A stretch of 64,000 nt of DNA, from contig NZ_CP064030.1 of assembly GCF_016865235.1 (NCBI RefSeq), positions 310,001 through 374,000 of the forward strand. The letters run 5' to 3'. The first letter of the stretch is position 1, and every line of letters begins with the position of its first letter. The notes under the pieces are model-generated. The model had not been told where the DNA came from, made no database searches, and was given only the letters and a program-made list of their open reading frames with translations. This DNA is from Dyella caseinilytica. Its GTDB lineage: Bacteria; Pseudomonadota; Gammaproteobacteria; Xanthomonadales; Rhodanobacteraceae. Both the position numbers and the translations under genes were made by a program. Below, piece by piece: positions 40,701-49,243 of this stretch.

Positions 40701-40788
40701 GCGCAAGCACTCCCGTGCTCCCTAATGCAGCAGCACATGCCAATGCCAGTAACTTGTAGCCGCGATGGCTATGGTTCCCTGTCTTCAT
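37756..40788 (-). CDS. TonB-dependent receptor with carboxypeptidase-regulatory-like domain (Oar-like)
   Basis: A 1010-residue outer-membrane protein. A signal peptide (about 1-29, cut after VLA) precedes a carboxypeptidase-regulatory-like beta-sandwich (about 33-105: 'GVTITATSSTGLVRKTTADNSGRYSFTNLPLG' read by parts), then the plug (about 115-240: 'TVITSKELAQLPITRTAESIALLAPG', 'GNALVSFGGASVTENAYYINGFNTTDPLSG', 'GGYSAKYGRSDGGVINQ'). The barrel ends 'RYVRLSATYDF' with terminal Phe. This architecture resembles Oar and related receptors that bind large or proteinaceous ligands in Xanthomonadales. Codon and base use look slightly less GC-rich than neighbours but not foreign. A structured leader precedes it. 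Confidence 0.92.
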   Translation of the reverse strand: MKTGNHSHRGYKLLALACAAALGSTGVLAQSTTGSIGGQAEPGVTITATSSTGLVRKTTADNSGRYSFTNLPLGAYSVSLQRDGVVVDKRDNVNIVVNANTDVSFASTSNAKSLGVVSVSANALPPIDVTAVDSRTVITSKELAQLPITRTAESIALLAPGVVGGSSYFSGPTGNALVSFGGASVTENAYYINGFNTTDPLSGMGGISLPYGSIDQQEVFTGGYSAKYGRSDGGVINQVGKRGTNQWHFGAQVLWEPSFLASNPKNVYYPNAALPAGYGYQNPELAGSQYRSRKDNTATHTVYSFYLGGPLIKDKLFLFASAEAEKRDGLSTSSSSSSQPYNDHYSYSLPKHYLKLDWNINDSNILEFTNISSKESYSGSLYAYDYDTRSQGPLFGYDTSTKTGSDIYIGKYTSYITDDLTFSATYGKTKVMDYSQIPGADPTLPYLSGVLSQDPSITGGNPITNGITTPYVKSPNAGSSSHGLRLDLEYKLGDHTLSAGIDNIATSSTDEGQQVFGPGYAWIYGKASKPNTPLNPAFGVGAPGGDGYYVRKYIYTTTTSMSVDQTAQYLEDRWQVNDRWLLSIGLRNDQFSNYNNLHQAFVHNTNQWAPRLGFSWDVLGDSTFKVFGNLGRYYLALPNSVAERAAGPSTYTNEYFTYTGINAATGAPTGLTPIGPGPISSNGEYGQTPDPKTVTATDLRSQYQDEAILGFTKMLGSKWMYGAKVTVRRLETAIDDVCDDDAVARKIVASGINPDSVVFPNSCLIFNPGKTNTFLLANADGNGYSKVTMNNQDWGFTDGAKRKYYALDLFLEHPFDGKWQGRIDYTFSRSYGNTEGQVLSTTGQDDVSKTQDWDFWQLMDNSNGVLSNDRTHVLKARGAYQISPEWMISGSLQIASGAPKVCMGYYGTDESDPVLYGSAYHYCAGNPTPIGSLGRLPWTKQVNLGVTYRPPFADKKLAFSLDIFNVLNERNPTVLDATYETAPYTVSNTYGMPLYQEAPRYVRLSATYDF

Positions 40789-41077
40789 ACTGATTCTCTC
40801 TGGTCAATGTGATCTCGATGCGCATTACGTGGATGTTGGCAATGCAAATCCGCACGGACCGTTTATGCGGTCCGTGATAAGTGCGGATGGTGGCTCCACG
40901 CTCTGGCTACGACGTCGCGATTTATTCGCGCGCGTTCGTAGGGTTCACAATTAATACCTGTGAAGCGGGTGCGGCAATCAGATCAGCCTTAAAGTGACAA
41001 GGAGGCGTCTTACACAGTGCTTGGATGTATCGATAAGGTGCTATCGCATCGGACTATTACGAAGGATCGGTAGATAG
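40789..41077. other. Gene-free region upstream of the Oar-like receptor
   Basis: About 290 bases with no credible gene between the receptor start and the DUF1993 terminator. It contains the nested hairpin at 40848-40888 and an interrupted palindrome TTCACA (40944-40949)/TGTGAA (40959-40964) around an AT-rich centre, which may be promoter or operator sequence. I see no tRNA or small RNA signature. Confidence 0.6.
40848..40888 (-). promoter_or_regulatory. Nested hairpin in the receptor 5' leader
   Basis: ACGGACC and GGTCCGT pair around GTTTATGC, and outside them ATCCGCA pairs with TGCGGAT across a one-sided GATAAG bulge. It is 60-100 bases upstream of the receptor start codon and would lie in its leader RNA. 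Confidence 0.5.
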
Positions 41078-41106
41078 AAAAACGGCGCGGACTGTGCCGC
41101 GCCGTT
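41078..41106 (-). terminator. Intrinsic terminator of the MFS-DUF1993 unit
   Basis: A perfect 10-bp stem AACGGCGCGG/CCGCGCCGTT with a 6-base loop, ending in U4-5 on the minus strand, 24 bases after the DUF1993 stop codon. Confidence 0.88.
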
Positions 41107-41129
41107 TGGAGTGAACAGGGTTCTGTTGC

Positions 41130-41636
41130 TCAGGATTTACCGATGAAATCCTGCTTGCCGATGTGCGCGCCCGACTCGCGCAGGATGTTGTACGCGGTGG
41201 TGCAGTGGAAGAATAGATTGGGGATGACGAAGTGCAGCAGGTACGCATGGCCTTCGAAACTCTGATCGCCATTGCGCGTTTTGATCGTTACCGTGCGGGT
41301 TTCGCTGCCGTCGATCTGTTCCGGCTTGAAGCTCTTGATGTAATCGATCGCGCGCTCGATACGGTTGTAGAGCTCGTCGAACGAGGTTTCGTTGTCCTCG
41401 AATTTCAGCGGATCGACGCCGGCGAGGCGCGCGGTGCCGTTTTTGGCCATATCGGTGGCGATCTGTACCTGCTTGACCAGCGGCAGCATGTCGGGGATCA
41501 GGCGGGTATGCAGCACGACCGAATCTTCCACGTTCTTGGCTTTGGCATGCGCTTCACCCAGCTTGAGCACGTGGTGCAGGTTCTGCAGCGCGCGCACGAA
41601 TACGGGAATGGCGACTTGGTACATGGACATGCTCAT
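41130..41636 (-). CDS. DUF1993 family protein
   Basis: A 168-residue helical protein of the DUF1993 family. It begins [20 protein letters not shown] and contains 'DSVVLHTRLIPDMLPLVKQVQIATDMAK', 'FEDNETSFDELYNRIERAIDYI' and 'HFVIPNLFFHCTTAYNILRESGAHIGKQDF', all features of the family, whose fold resembles DinB-like four-helix bundles. Function unknown. GGAG precedes the first ATG. The start overlaps the stop of the MFS gene as ATGA, and an intrinsic terminator follows, so the two form a closed two-gene operon. Confidence 0.92.
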   Translation of the reverse strand: MSMSMYQVAIPVFVRALQNLHHVLKLGEAHAKAKNVEDSVVLHTRLIPDMLPLVKQVQIATDMAKNGTARLAGVDPLKFEDNETSFDELYNRIERAIDYIKSFKPEQIDGSETRTVTIKTRNGDQSFEGHAYLLHFVIPNLFFHCTTAYNILRESGAHIGKQDFIGKS

Positions 41637-42988
41637 CGGGGTGACTCCGGTTGATCATTGGTAACGGGTTCGTGGGCGATGATGTCGGCCACGGGGGAAA
41701 GTTCGCTGCCCAGCCTGGCGGCCGCGTTCTCCGCGGGTTGCGCAGCAGGCACGGCATGGAAGTGTTGTATGGCGTAATGGGCTAGTACGGTGGCGCCAGT
41801 CAGTAGTACTGCGGCCAGCACGAAGGCGATGCCAGGCAGGTGCATCGGAGCGTGATCGCTGATGAACAGCGCAAAGAGATTGGCGAACACCGCGGGGCCG
41901 AAAACACCTGCAAGGCTCGCCAGACTGGTCAGCGCGCCTTGCAGGCGGCCTTGCTCGTGCGGATCCACTTGCTGCGTCATCATCGCTTGCGCAGGCGGCC
42001 CTGCCAGTCCACCCAGGCACAGGAACGGAATGCCGAGCAGGAACACCCATGCAACCGATGACAGGCCAAAGAACAGATAACCGACCACGCACAACGGCAG
42101 CCCAACCATGATCATGCGCCGCTCGCCCAGCTTCGGCATCAGCTGGCGCACCAGGATCGCCTGCACCAGACCGCTGCAAAGGCCGACCAGGCCCAGCGTA
42201 TAGCCGACGGTCTGCGGGCCCCACCCATAGCGGTAGTCGGTATAGAGCACGTAGGTGGAGTTGAGCGAGAACTGCGCCAGGTTGATCAGGAAAAACACCG
42301 CGGCCAGCGTGAACACCTGCGGATAACGGCGCAGCAGTACGAGCGCGCCGAACGGGTTGGCGTGACGCCAATCGAAGCGCTTGGTGCGGCGCTCCGGCGG
42401 CAGTGATTCCGGCAGCACGAAGAAGCCGTAGCAGAAGTTGATCAGCGACAGCACCGCCGCTACCCAGAACGGCAGGCGGATGCTGAAATGTCCAAGGAAG
42501 CCGCCCAGCGCGGGCCCGACGATGAAGCCCACGGCGAACGCAGCCCCCATCATGCCGAAGGCTGCGGCGCGCTTTTCCTTGGGCACGATGTCGGCGATAT
42601 ACGCGTTGGCCGTAGAAAAGCTGGCGGCGCAGATACCGGAAATCACGCGGCCGACAAACAGCAGCCACAGGGTTGGCGTCAACGCCATCACGATGAAATC
42701 CATGCCCAGGCCGAAGCTGGAAATCAGAATCACCGTCCGGCGTCCAAACCGGTCCGAGAGCGTGCCTTGCACCGGCGAAAAGACAAACTGCATCAGCATG
42801 TAGACCGTGCCGAACGCGCTGGTCCACACCGCAGCTTTCGCAATACTGCCTCCGATCAGGTCCACGATCAGGTGTGGCAATACCGGAATGATGATCCCGA
42901 ATGCCAACATATCCAGCATGACCGTCACGAAGATGAAGGCGAACGCGGCTTTGTTGTGGGATGAAGCGGGGGGCAGGGCAGAATCCAT
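41633..42988 (-). CDS. MFS transporter, TetA-like drug:proton antiporter family
   Basis: A 451-residue 12-helix transporter. The loop 2-3 signature is '[16 protein letters not shown]' and '[16 protein letters not shown]' is the typical TM1 of the TetA/12-TMS drug exporter group. '[34 protein letters not shown]' contains the TM5 region and a second MFS motif. The C-terminal tail of about 40 residues is hydrophilic. Substrate is unknown; homology to TetA alone does not show tetracycline resistance. The start at 42988 (MDSALPP) avoids a long upstream extension without homology. It overlaps DUF1993 by 4 bases. Confidence 0.92.
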   Translation of the reverse strand: MDSALPPASSHNKAAFAFIFVTVMLDMLAFGIIIPVLPHLIVDLIGGSIAKAAVWTSAFGTVYMLMQFVFSPVQGTLSDRFGRRTVILISSFGLGMDFIVMALTPTLWLLFVGRVISGICAASFSTANAYIADIVPKEKRAAAFGMMGAAFAVGFIVGPALGGFLGHFSIRLPFWVAAVLSLINFCYGFFVLPESLPPERRTKRFDWRHANPFGALVLLRRYPQVFTLAAVFFLINLAQFSLNSTYVLYTDYRYGWGPQTVGYTLGLVGLCSGLVQAILVRQLMPKLGERRMIMVGLPLCVVGYLFFGLSSVAWVFLLGIPFLCLGGLAGPPAQAMMTQQVDPHEQGRLQGALTSLASLAGVFGPAVFANLFALFISDHAPMHLPGIAFVLAAVLLTGATVLAHYAIQHFHAVPAAQPAENAAARLGSELSPVADIIAHEPVTNDQPESPR

Positions 42989-43224
42989 GCAGTAGGCGCG
43001 AGGTGCGGACCGGAATGGGGGAAAGTGCAACGATAGCCGATGGCGGGCGGCTTGGCATGGGCGGCCGCAGCGCAAAAGGTCGCGCTATTTTTCCCGATGC
43101 GGAAACTTCAGCTTGGCTTTGTGAGTCGTGTCACTCAATCGTCATTGGCCCGCTTCAACGTTGTAAAGCGCCTTCGGCCTGCGTCAAGCTGACGAGCTAT
43201 AGTGCATAGCACCAATACATTGCT

Positions 43225-43551
43225 TCATTGCGGCGGCTGCATCAATTCCTGTTCTGTCAGGTAACCGTGATGATGCCGATCCAGCTTGTGGAACTCCCTT
43301 CGCAGATTGTCCTGCCATTCCTGCAGCGTGATCGGTTTGCCATGCCCGCCGGGAAGTTCGTCCGGCTCCAGTACGCCGTCATGGTTGCGATCCAGGCGAT
43401 AAAACCCCTGGCTCATGTACGTCACATATTCTGCTTCGCTCACACGTCCATCGCCATTGGTGTCCATGGCCTGGAACAATCCGGACGCCGTGCTCTGTGC
43501 AAGCACGGCGAAGGGAAGCCACAGCAGCATGGCGGCGAGGCGCATTCGCAT
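43225..43551 (-). CDS. Exported EF-hand protein
   Basis: A 108-residue protein with a signal peptide (about 1-19, [20 protein letters not shown]) and calcium-binding loops 'DTNGDGRVSEAE' (30-41) and 'DRNHDGVLEPDE' (54-65), both with the full ligand pattern. A third, 'DRHHHGYLTEQE' (91-102), has histidines in place of calcium ligands and may be non-functional. The ATG overlaps the folE stop by one base (TGATG on the minus strand), implying translational coupling. Role unknown; periplasmic calcium sensing or buffering is possible. Confidence 0.9.
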   Translation of the reverse strand: MRMRLAAMLLWLPFAVLAQSTASGLFQAMDTNGDGRVSEAEYVTYMSQGFYRLDRNHDGVLEPDELPGGHGKPITLQEWQDNLRREFHKLDRHHHGYLTEQELMQPPQ

Positions 43552-44153
43552 CAGCGGCGGCCGCCGTGGATGCCGATGAAATCCAGAAATTCGGCGCGAG
43601 TGCGCGCATCGTCGCGGAATGCTCCCAGCATCTGGCTGGTGACCATGGATACGCCGCGCTTGTGCACGCCGCGCGTGGTCATGCACTCGTGGCTGGCGTC
43701 CACCACCACGGCGACACCGGCTGGATGCAGGTTTTCCTGGATGCAGCGGGCGATTTCCGCCGTCATCTTTTCCTGCACCTGAAAACGGCGTGCATACGCA
43801 TCCACCACGCGGGCCAGCTTGCTGATGCCGACTACGCGATTGGTGGGCAGATAACCCACGTGAGCGCGGCCGATGATCGGCGCCATATGGTGTTCGCAAT
43901 GACTCTCGAATTCGATATCACGCAGCACGACCATTTCGTCGTAGCCGGCGACTTCCTTGAACGTGCGGCGCAGATATTCGCCCGGATCGGTCTGGTAACC
44001 GCTGAACCAATCGCGATAGGCCTTCACCACGCGTCTCGGCGTATCGAGCAGGCCCTCGCGCTGCGGATCTTCGCCAGCCCAGCGCAACAAAATGCGCACG
44101 GCCTCTTCGGCTTGCTCGCTGGTGACGTCGGTGGGCTCGTGATGCTCGCTCAT
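43551..44153 (-). CDS. folE: GTP cyclohydrolase I
   Basis: A 200-residue FolE1 that converts GTP to 7,8-dihydroneopterin triphosphate, the first step toward folate. The zinc ligands are visible in '[20 protein letters not shown]' and '[14 protein letters not shown]'. '[19 protein letters not shown]' and '[22 protein letters not shown]' are conserved. The start at 44153 (MSEHHEP) is the normal length; the frame extends upstream without homology. It feeds the pathway containing folB and folK at 6.7-7.5 kb. Confidence 0.97.
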   Translation of the reverse strand: MSEHHEPTDVTSEQAEEAVRILLRWAGEDPQREGLLDTPRRVVKAYRDWFSGYQTDPGEYLRRTFKEVAGYDEMVVLRDIEFESHCEHHMAPIIGRAHVGYLPTNRVVGISKLARVVDAYARRFQVQEKMTAEIARCIQENLHPAGVAVVVDASHECMTTRGVHKRGVSMVTSQMLGAFRDDARTRAEFLDFIGIHGGRR

Positions 44154-44350
44154 GCGGCTTCCTTGGTACGGTTTCAGACTGTTTATTGTAATGCTCGCGT
44201 CAAGCCTTTTACGGCTCAGGCCGTGCGGCGCGGCAGGTTTATCCCGTCCAGGCCGTTGCCCGGTGTCTTCAGCGTTCGAGGCACCGGGCCCGGCCGGCAC
44301 CGGGGTGACGGTTATGATGGTGCCGTTCGATGCCCATACAAGCCTGCAAA

Positions 44351-45166
44351 ATGACCCAATCCATCAATCGCGATACCCAGCTATGCATGTCTTTGTCCGG
44401 TCGCCCGGGCAATTTCGGCACGCGTTTTCAGAACTTTCTCTATGAAGCGCTGAACCTGAATTACGTCTACAAGGCGTTCACCACCAAGGATCTACCGGCG
44501 GCGATCGGCGGGATCCGAGCCTTGGGCATTCGCGGCTGCGCCATCTCGATGCCGTTCAAGGAGGCATGCATTCTGCTGGTCGACGCCATGGATAACTCCG
44601 CACAGGCCATCGCCTCGATCAATACCATCGTCAATGACGGCGGGCATCTGCGTGCCCATAACACGGATTACATCGCTATCCGCAAGTTGATCGAGCAGCA
44701 TGGTTTGTCACCGGATATGCGGTTGGCGTTGCATGGCAGTGGCGGCATGGCGAAGGCGGTCGCTTGCGCATTTCGTGATGCGGGATTCCGACATGGACAT
44801 GTCGTGGCGCGCAATGAAACGACAGGACGCAAGCTCGCCGAAGTCAGCGGTTTTGCCTGGGTTGCCGATATGTCCAGCGTGGATGCGGCGCTGCTGATCA
44901 ACGTGACCCCGCTGGGCATGGAAGGGCCTGAGGCGGATCGCTTGGCCTTTGATCGCACTGACGTGGAGCGCGCGACGATCGTGTTTGATGTCGTGGCGCT
45001 GCCGCCGGAAACGCCGTTGATCAAGCTGGCGCGCACATTGGGCAAACCGGTGATTACGGGTGCGGAAGTGATCGTGTTGCAGGCGGTGGAGCAGTTTGTG
45101 CTCTACACCGGTGTGCGGCCGGATGATACGTTGATTGCGAAGGCGGCAGCGCACGCGCTGAGTTGA
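44351..45166 (+). CDS. Shikimate dehydrogenase-like protein (atypical)
   Basis: A 271-residue AroE/YdiB-family oxidoreductase. The NADP-binding '[19 protein letters not shown]' (about 128-146), the catalytic Lys in 'ISMPFKEA' (about 67-74) and Asp in 'HNTDYIAI' are present, as is 'VTPLGMEG'. The N-terminal substrate motif normally written GxPxxHSxSPxxHN is altered to '[20 protein letters not shown]', so shikimate may not be the substrate. The ATG at 44351 is preferred over 44330. It is divergent from folE, 197 bases away. Confidence 0.85.
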   Translation: MTQSINRDTQLCMSLSGRPGNFGTRFQNFLYEALNLNYVYKAFTTKDLPAAIGGIRALGIRGCAISMPFKEACILLVDAMDNSAQAIASINTIVNDGGHLRAHNTDYIAIRKLIEQHGLSPDMRLALHGSGGMAKAVACAFRDAGFRHGHVVARNETTGRKLAEVSGFAWVADMSSVDAALLINVTPLGMEGPEADRLAFDRTDVERATIVFDVVALPPETPLIKLARTLGKPVITGAEVIVLQAVEQFVLYTGVRPDDTLIAKAAAHALS

Positions 45167-45190
45167 GTCTTGCGGTGATACGACTTATTG

Positions 45191-45230
45191 CCCCGACGTC
45201 GTCCCGGCGAAGGCCGGGACGACGTCGGGG
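45191..45230. repeat. Perfect palindromic hairpin, CCCGGC family
   Basis: An 18-bp perfect stem (45191-45208 with 45213-45230) around a GAAG loop, between the convergent aroE-like gene and rmuC. It shares its core with the paired elements at 30714 and 36781 and probably terminates both transcripts. Confidence 0.85.
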
Positions 45231-45256
45231 TGGCGTTGGTGATGTTGTCAAACCCC

Positions 45257-46681
45257 TCACTCTTCTGGGGTTTCTTCCTCACTCGCTAAAGCATCGCCCA
45301 GCAACTGTTGCGTCTGTTCCCCGGGTAACGACTCGACATCGCGCAATTTGCGCTCGATCGCTCGCGTACGCACGGTGGTGGCATCGATATGCTTGCCGGC
45401 TTCGTCGAGCTTCTTGCGCACCATGCGCAGCACGTCGCCGAATTTGCCGAATTCGTTCTTCACCGCGCCAAGCAGTTGCCACACCTCGCTGCTACGTTGC
45501 TGGATGGCGAGCGTGCGAAAGCCCATTTGCAGGCTGTTGAGCAGGGCGGAGAGGGTTGTTGGGCCCGCGATGATCACGCGCTGCTCGCGCTGCAGGCTTT
45601 CAAACAGGCCGGGGCGGCGGATGATTTCGGCGTACAGCCCTTCGGTGGGCAGGAACAGGATCGCGAAATCGGTGGTGGCCGGCGGCGCGATGTATTTGGC
45701 GCGGATGGTCTTGGCTTCATCGCGGATATGGCGCTCAAGTGAAAGCGCTGCGCGTTCGACGGCTTCCATGTCGGCTTGCTGTTGCGCATCGAGCAGGCGT
45801 TCGTAGTCTTCGCTCGGGAATTTGGCGTCGATTGGCAGCCAGACGTGATGGTCGCGATCGCTGCCCGGCAGGCGGACGGCGAATTCCACGCGATCGTCGG
45901 AACCGGGCACGGTGGCCACATTGGAGGCGTATTGCTCGGGTGTCAGCATCTGTTCCAGCAATGCAGCCAGCTGCATTTCGCCGAGAATGCCGCGCGTCTT
46001 TACGTTGCTCAGCACACGCTTGAGGTCGCCGACACCGCTGGCCAACGATTGCATTTCACCCAGTCCGCGCTGCACCGCTTCCAGTCGCTCCGAAACCAGC
46101 TTGAAGGAGTGGCCCAGCCGCGTTTCCAAAGTGGATTGGAGTTTCTCGTCCACGGTGGCGCGCATCTGTTCCAGCTTCGCGGCGTTGTCCTGCTGCATCG
46201 CGCCGAGTCTGGTTTCCAGTGTGGCGCGCACTTCACCGAGCCGCTTTTCGTTGTCGGCAGTCAGCTCGGCCAGCCGTTGCTGCTGCTGTTCGCCGAATCG
46301 TGTCAGCGTTGCGGCGAGTTCCTCGCGGCCGCGACGGGCATCCTCGGTCAGACGTTGGGCGAGCGCCTGCATGCCGTTGTCGGTGCGCTCGGTCAACAGA
46401 TCCAGGCGCTGGCCAAACAGGCTGATACGCTCCTGCTGCTGCGTCGCCACGGTGTCGAGTTGCTCCTGCACCAGGCTGCGAAATTGCTGCAGGGCCTGGC
46501 TCAATTCGCCGCGTCCGGCACGCTGCTCCTGGGCCAGGGCTTCACGCAGGTGGCGGTTGTCGTCTTTGAGCGCGTCGAGCCGTGTGTGCAAGCCGGCATC
46601 GCCGCGCCCGCGCAGCAGGGTGAGTACCTGGAGCGCCAGCAGAATGACGGTCAGGGCCAGCAGGATATCGAGCAGGGGCAT
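45257..46681 (-). CDS. rmuC: DNA recombination protein RmuC
   Basis: A 474-residue RmuC, which limits inversions at short inverted repeats in E. coli. An N-terminal membrane anchor (about 4-22) is followed by a long coiled coil (about 30-200), then the conserved nuclease-like core: 'LGEMQLAALLEQMLTPEQYASNV', 'DDRVEFAVRLPG', 'WLPIDAKFPSEDYERLLDAQ' and 'KYIAPPATTDFAILFLPTEGLYAEI'. The C-terminal 'GFRTLAIQQRSSEVWQLLGAVKNEFGKFGDVL' is also typical. The ATG at 46681 is followed directly by the anchor. Confidence 0.95.
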   Translation of the reverse strand: MPLLDILLALTVILLALQVLTLLRGRGDAGLHTRLDALKDDNRHLREALAQEQRAGRGELSQALQQFRSLVQEQLDTVATQQQERISLFGQRLDLLTERTDNGMQALAQRLTEDARRGREELAATLTRFGEQQQQRLAELTADNEKRLGEVRATLETRLGAMQQDNAAKLEQMRATVDEKLQSTLETRLGHSFKLVSERLEAVQRGLGEMQSLASGVGDLKRVLSNVKTRGILGEMQLAALLEQMLTPEQYASNVATVPGSDDRVEFAVRLPGSDRDHHVWLPIDAKFPSEDYERLLDAQQQADMEAVERAALSLERHIRDEAKTIRAKYIAPPATTDFAILFLPTEGLYAEIIRRPGLFESLQREQRVIIAGPTTLSALLNSLQMGFRTLAIQQRSSEVWQLLGAVKNEFGKFGDVLRMVRKKLDEAGKHIDATTVRTRAIERKLRDVESLPGEQTQQLLGDALASEEETPEE

Positions 46682-46763
46682 GGTTTGTTCCGAAGGTATA
46701 CGGGTACAGTTTACGCGCTGATGTATCAGTCCTTGAGATCGGCGTGCTCACGAGGCCCCGGAC

Positions 46764-47417
46764 GTGACTTCTGCGAACACGATAAACGGCAAGCTCAGGC
46801 CCCTGGCGATCCTGATCGCGGTGACCGGCTGGGCGGCAGTGCTGCTGCAACTCTACCTCTCGATGCACACGGCGCTGGCTGGCGGTGGGACGCTGGGGTG
46901 GGGGCTGGTGATGTATTCGGGCTACTTCACCGTGCTTACCAATTGGCTGGTTTGCCTCGTTGTGACGTGGCCGTTGCTGGCCCCGACGTCTGCTGGGGGC
47001 CGGTTCTTCGTGCGCCCTATGGTCATTGGCTGGGTCACGGTGAGCATCGTCTTTGTCGGCATCGCTTACCACTTGCTGCTTCGTCAGATATGGCAACCGC
47101 AGGGCTTGTATTGGGTGGCTAATGCACTGTTGCACTATGCGACGCCTATCCTGTTCACGATCTACAGCCTGATCGTGTTGCGTGGCGTCAGGTTGCGTTG
47201 GACCGCGCCATGGTGGTGGAGCGTCTATCTGGTGTTCTATTTCGTGTATGCGTTGATACGCGGCGCCTTGATCGGCAGCTATCCGTATGGATTTATCGAT
47301 GTGTCGATGCTTGGTTATGCTGCGACGGTGCGCAACGGCTGCTTTCTGCTGGTGGCATTCCTGCTGTTGGGCTATTTATTGATGCTTGTATGGCGCGTGG
47401 GAAGCAGGCGCGAGTAG
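46764..47417 (+). CDS. Pr6Pr family membrane protein
   Basis: A 217-residue protein with six membrane segments. 'YSGYFTVLTNWLVCLVVTWPLL' (about 50-70), 'ALLHYATPILFTIY' and 'SVYLVFYFVYALIRGALIGSYPYGFID' match the FAR-17a/Pr6Pr type, with histidine and tyrosine in conserved places. The start is probably the GTG at 46764 (no in-frame ATG nearby). It is divergent from rmuC. Function unknown. Confidence 0.8.
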   Translation: MTSANTINGKLRPLAILIAVTGWAAVLLQLYLSMHTALAGGGTLGWGLVMYSGYFTVLTNWLVCLVVTWPLLAPTSAGGRFFVRPMVIGWVTVSIVFVGIAYHLLLRQIWQPQGLYWVANALLHYATPILFTIYSLIVLRGVRLRWTAPWWWSVYLVFYFVYALIRGALIGSYPYGFIDVSMLGYAATVRNGCFLLVAFLLLGYLLMLVWRVGSRRE

Positions 47418-47464
47418 CCGCGCAGGTTGTGCCCGGCTTGATCCTGGGGCTATAGCTACCGACG

Positions 47465-48637
47465 TTAATCGATGCGACAGAAAACAGCTTTCAGGTAGCG
47501 GCTTTCCGGCACATCCGTGCGCACCGGATGATCGGCTCCGGCACCGCGCACATCCAGCACCTGGATTTCGCGTCCGGCATTCAGCGCCACGCGACGCAGC
47601 ATTTCCAGGAAATCCGCTTCGCTAACCAGGCCAGTGCAGGAGCAGGTCAACAAAAGGCCGCCGGGTGGAATCACATCCAGCGCCAGACGGTTCATGGCGA
47701 AATATTTCTTCAGTGCATCGAGCACCTTGGTGCGATCGCGGGTGAGTTTGGCCGGATCGAGAATCACCGCGTCGTAGTGTTCGCCGCGTGCGACAGTCTG
47801 GCGCAGCCATTCGAAAATGTCGGCTTGTTCGAAGCGGGCGGCCACGTTGTTCGCTTCCGCGTTGGTACGTGCGATCTCCAGGATGCCGGCATCCATATCG
47901 ACGCCGATAGCTTCGCGTGCGCCACCGGCCATCGCGTGCACGGCGAAGCCGCCGGCGTTGCAGCACAGGTCCAGCACGCGGCGGCCGCGTGCGAGTTCGG
48001 CGAAGCGGCGGCGGTTTTCACGTTGGTCGGCGAAGAAACCCGTTTTGTGGCCATAGCCCGGTGCAGCGTGGAAACGCAGGCCGTGTTCGTGCACTTCCAC
48101 CGGCGTGGGCGCTTCCATCGCGCGGCAGTCGAAGGATTCCTGTTTCTGCACATGGCTTTCGGCAAACCAGTACAGACGCGCGCCAGGGAAGTGGCGTAGC
48201 AAGGCGGCGTGGATCGCGTCGCGGAATTTCCACATGCCGGCGGCAAAGTATTCGATCACCAGGATGTCGGCGTAGCGATCGACGATCAGGCCGGAAAGGC
48301 CGTCACCTTCGCTGTGCACCACGCGCCATGCGTCGGTGATGGTATCCAGTTCCAGCCATTCACGTCGTAATGCCACGGCGCGGTCGATGCGTGCGCCGAT
48401 CCAATGGGCATCGATCACTTCATTAGCGTTTGCAGCAAGCAGACGCAGCGCTATGCGCGCATGCCCGTTCCAGAAGCCGCGTCCGACGAAGCGCTGTTTG
48501 GCATCGATCACATCGACCACGCTGCCCGGAGGGATGCGAGATTCGGGCTTGTGCACCTGCGCCGACCAGACCCAGGGATGGCCGGGGGTTCGGTCGGATT
48601 TGAGGCGGATAACAGGTAGTTCGGCGGGGGTATTCAT
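47465..48637 (-). CDS. rlmI: 23S rRNA (cytosine1962-C5)-methyltransferase RlmI
   Basis: A 390-residue methyltransferase acting on 23S rRNA C1962. The N-terminal PUA domain (about 8-80) begins 'VIRLKSDRTPGHPWVWSAQVH'; the central 'GLIVDRYADILVIEYFAAGMW' region and 'GYGHKTGFFADQRENRR' are typical; SAM motif I is 'VLDLCCNAGGFAVHAM' (about 222-237), and the catalytic-loop cysteine lies in 'LLTCSCTGLVSEADF'. Length equals that of the family. No strong ribosome-binding site precedes the ATG. Confidence 0.94.
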   Translation of the reverse strand: MNTPAELPVIRLKSDRTPGHPWVWSAQVHKPESRIPPGSVVDVIDAKQRFVGRGFWNGHARIALRLLAANANEVIDAHWIGARIDRAVALRREWLELDTITDAWRVVHSEGDGLSGLIVDRYADILVIEYFAAGMWKFRDAIHAALLRHFPGARLYWFAESHVQKQESFDCRAMEAPTPVEVHEHGLRFHAAPGYGHKTGFFADQRENRRRFAELARGRRVLDLCCNAGGFAVHAMAGGAREAIGVDMDAGILEIARTNAEANNVAARFEQADIFEWLRQTVARGEHYDAVILDPAKLTRDRTKVLDALKKYFAMNRLALDVIPPGGLLLTCSCTGLVSEADFLEMLRRVALNAGREIQVLDVRGAGADHPVRTDVPESRYLKAVFCRID

Positions 48638-48720
48638 CCGCTAATGATAACCGGGGTGGGGCAGTTTCTTCGCCAAGGCCGCTTTTTGCCCGATTTTCGT
48701 GACGTCAGTTAATAACTCAG

Positions 48721-48748
48721 CGTCATTCCGGCGTTCACCGGAATGACG
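48721..48748. repeat. Short perfect palindromic repeat
   Basis: CGTCATTCCGG (48721-48731) pairs with CCGGAATGACG (48738-48748) around six bases. It lies between two same-strand genes and is of the same general type as 27991-28063 and 8575-8652. Confidence 0.7.
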
Positions 48749-48783
48749 TTGAGGTAAGGCTGGGCTCTAAGGCGAAGCGGCAA

Positions 48784-49221
48784 TCAGCGCAGCTTCAACA
48801 CCAGCCACGACAACAGCGCCAGCAGATTTATGCCCAGGTGCGACACTCCCGGTCCCCCGAATGCCAGCATGAATCCCTGACTGCCAAAGCGCCAGGTCAG
48901 GTCTGGATGTACCGGCACGTGCAGGGTGATGAAGAGATTGATAAAGGCCCCGCAGTGAAGTGCATAGCTGAAGATCGACGTAGCAATCAGCGGCAGTTGC
49001 AGCAATTGAGCGATGCTGGAGAGGCGAATGCCACGCTCGCTGTTTTCCATCAGCAGCACGCCGGCGACCAAGACAAAGGCGTAAAGCGCAAAAGCGATCA
49101 GCCCGATGGCGGCCGTACGCAGTGGTCCGATTGCAAGCAGGCGCGGCAACAACGTTGCCATGCCGTAGAAGCCACCGGCAACTTCCAGGATAGCGATCAG
49201 CCGAAACAGGATCAGACGCAT
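48784..49221 (-). CDS. Four-helix membrane protein of unknown function
   Basis: A 145-residue integral membrane protein. Hydrophobic segments lie at about 3-25, 35-58, 70-92 and 120-142. It contains 'LHCGAFINLFITLHVPVHPDLTWRFGSQ' in the loop before the last helix. I do not recognise the family. It follows srkA after 22 bases on the same strand and is probably co-transcribed with it. Confidence 0.65.
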   Translation of the reverse strand: MRLILFRLIAILEVAGGFYGMATLLPRLLAIGPLRTAAIGLIAFALYAFVLVAGVLLMENSERGIRLSSIAQLLQLPLIATSIFSYALHCGAFINLFITLHVPVHPDLTWRFGSQGFMLAFGGPGVSHLGINLLALLSWLVLKLR

Positions 49222-49243
49222 TCAACACCCCATCGAAACATAG

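Noticed and set aside
37756..40788. Horizontal transfer of the Oar-like receptor
   Set aside because: Base composition is only slightly lower in GC than neighbours and no mobile genes or integration repeats flank it.
41633..42988. Tetracycline resistance determinant
   Set aside because: TetA-like motifs are shared by many exporters; no TetR-type regulator is adjacent and substrate cannot be inferred.
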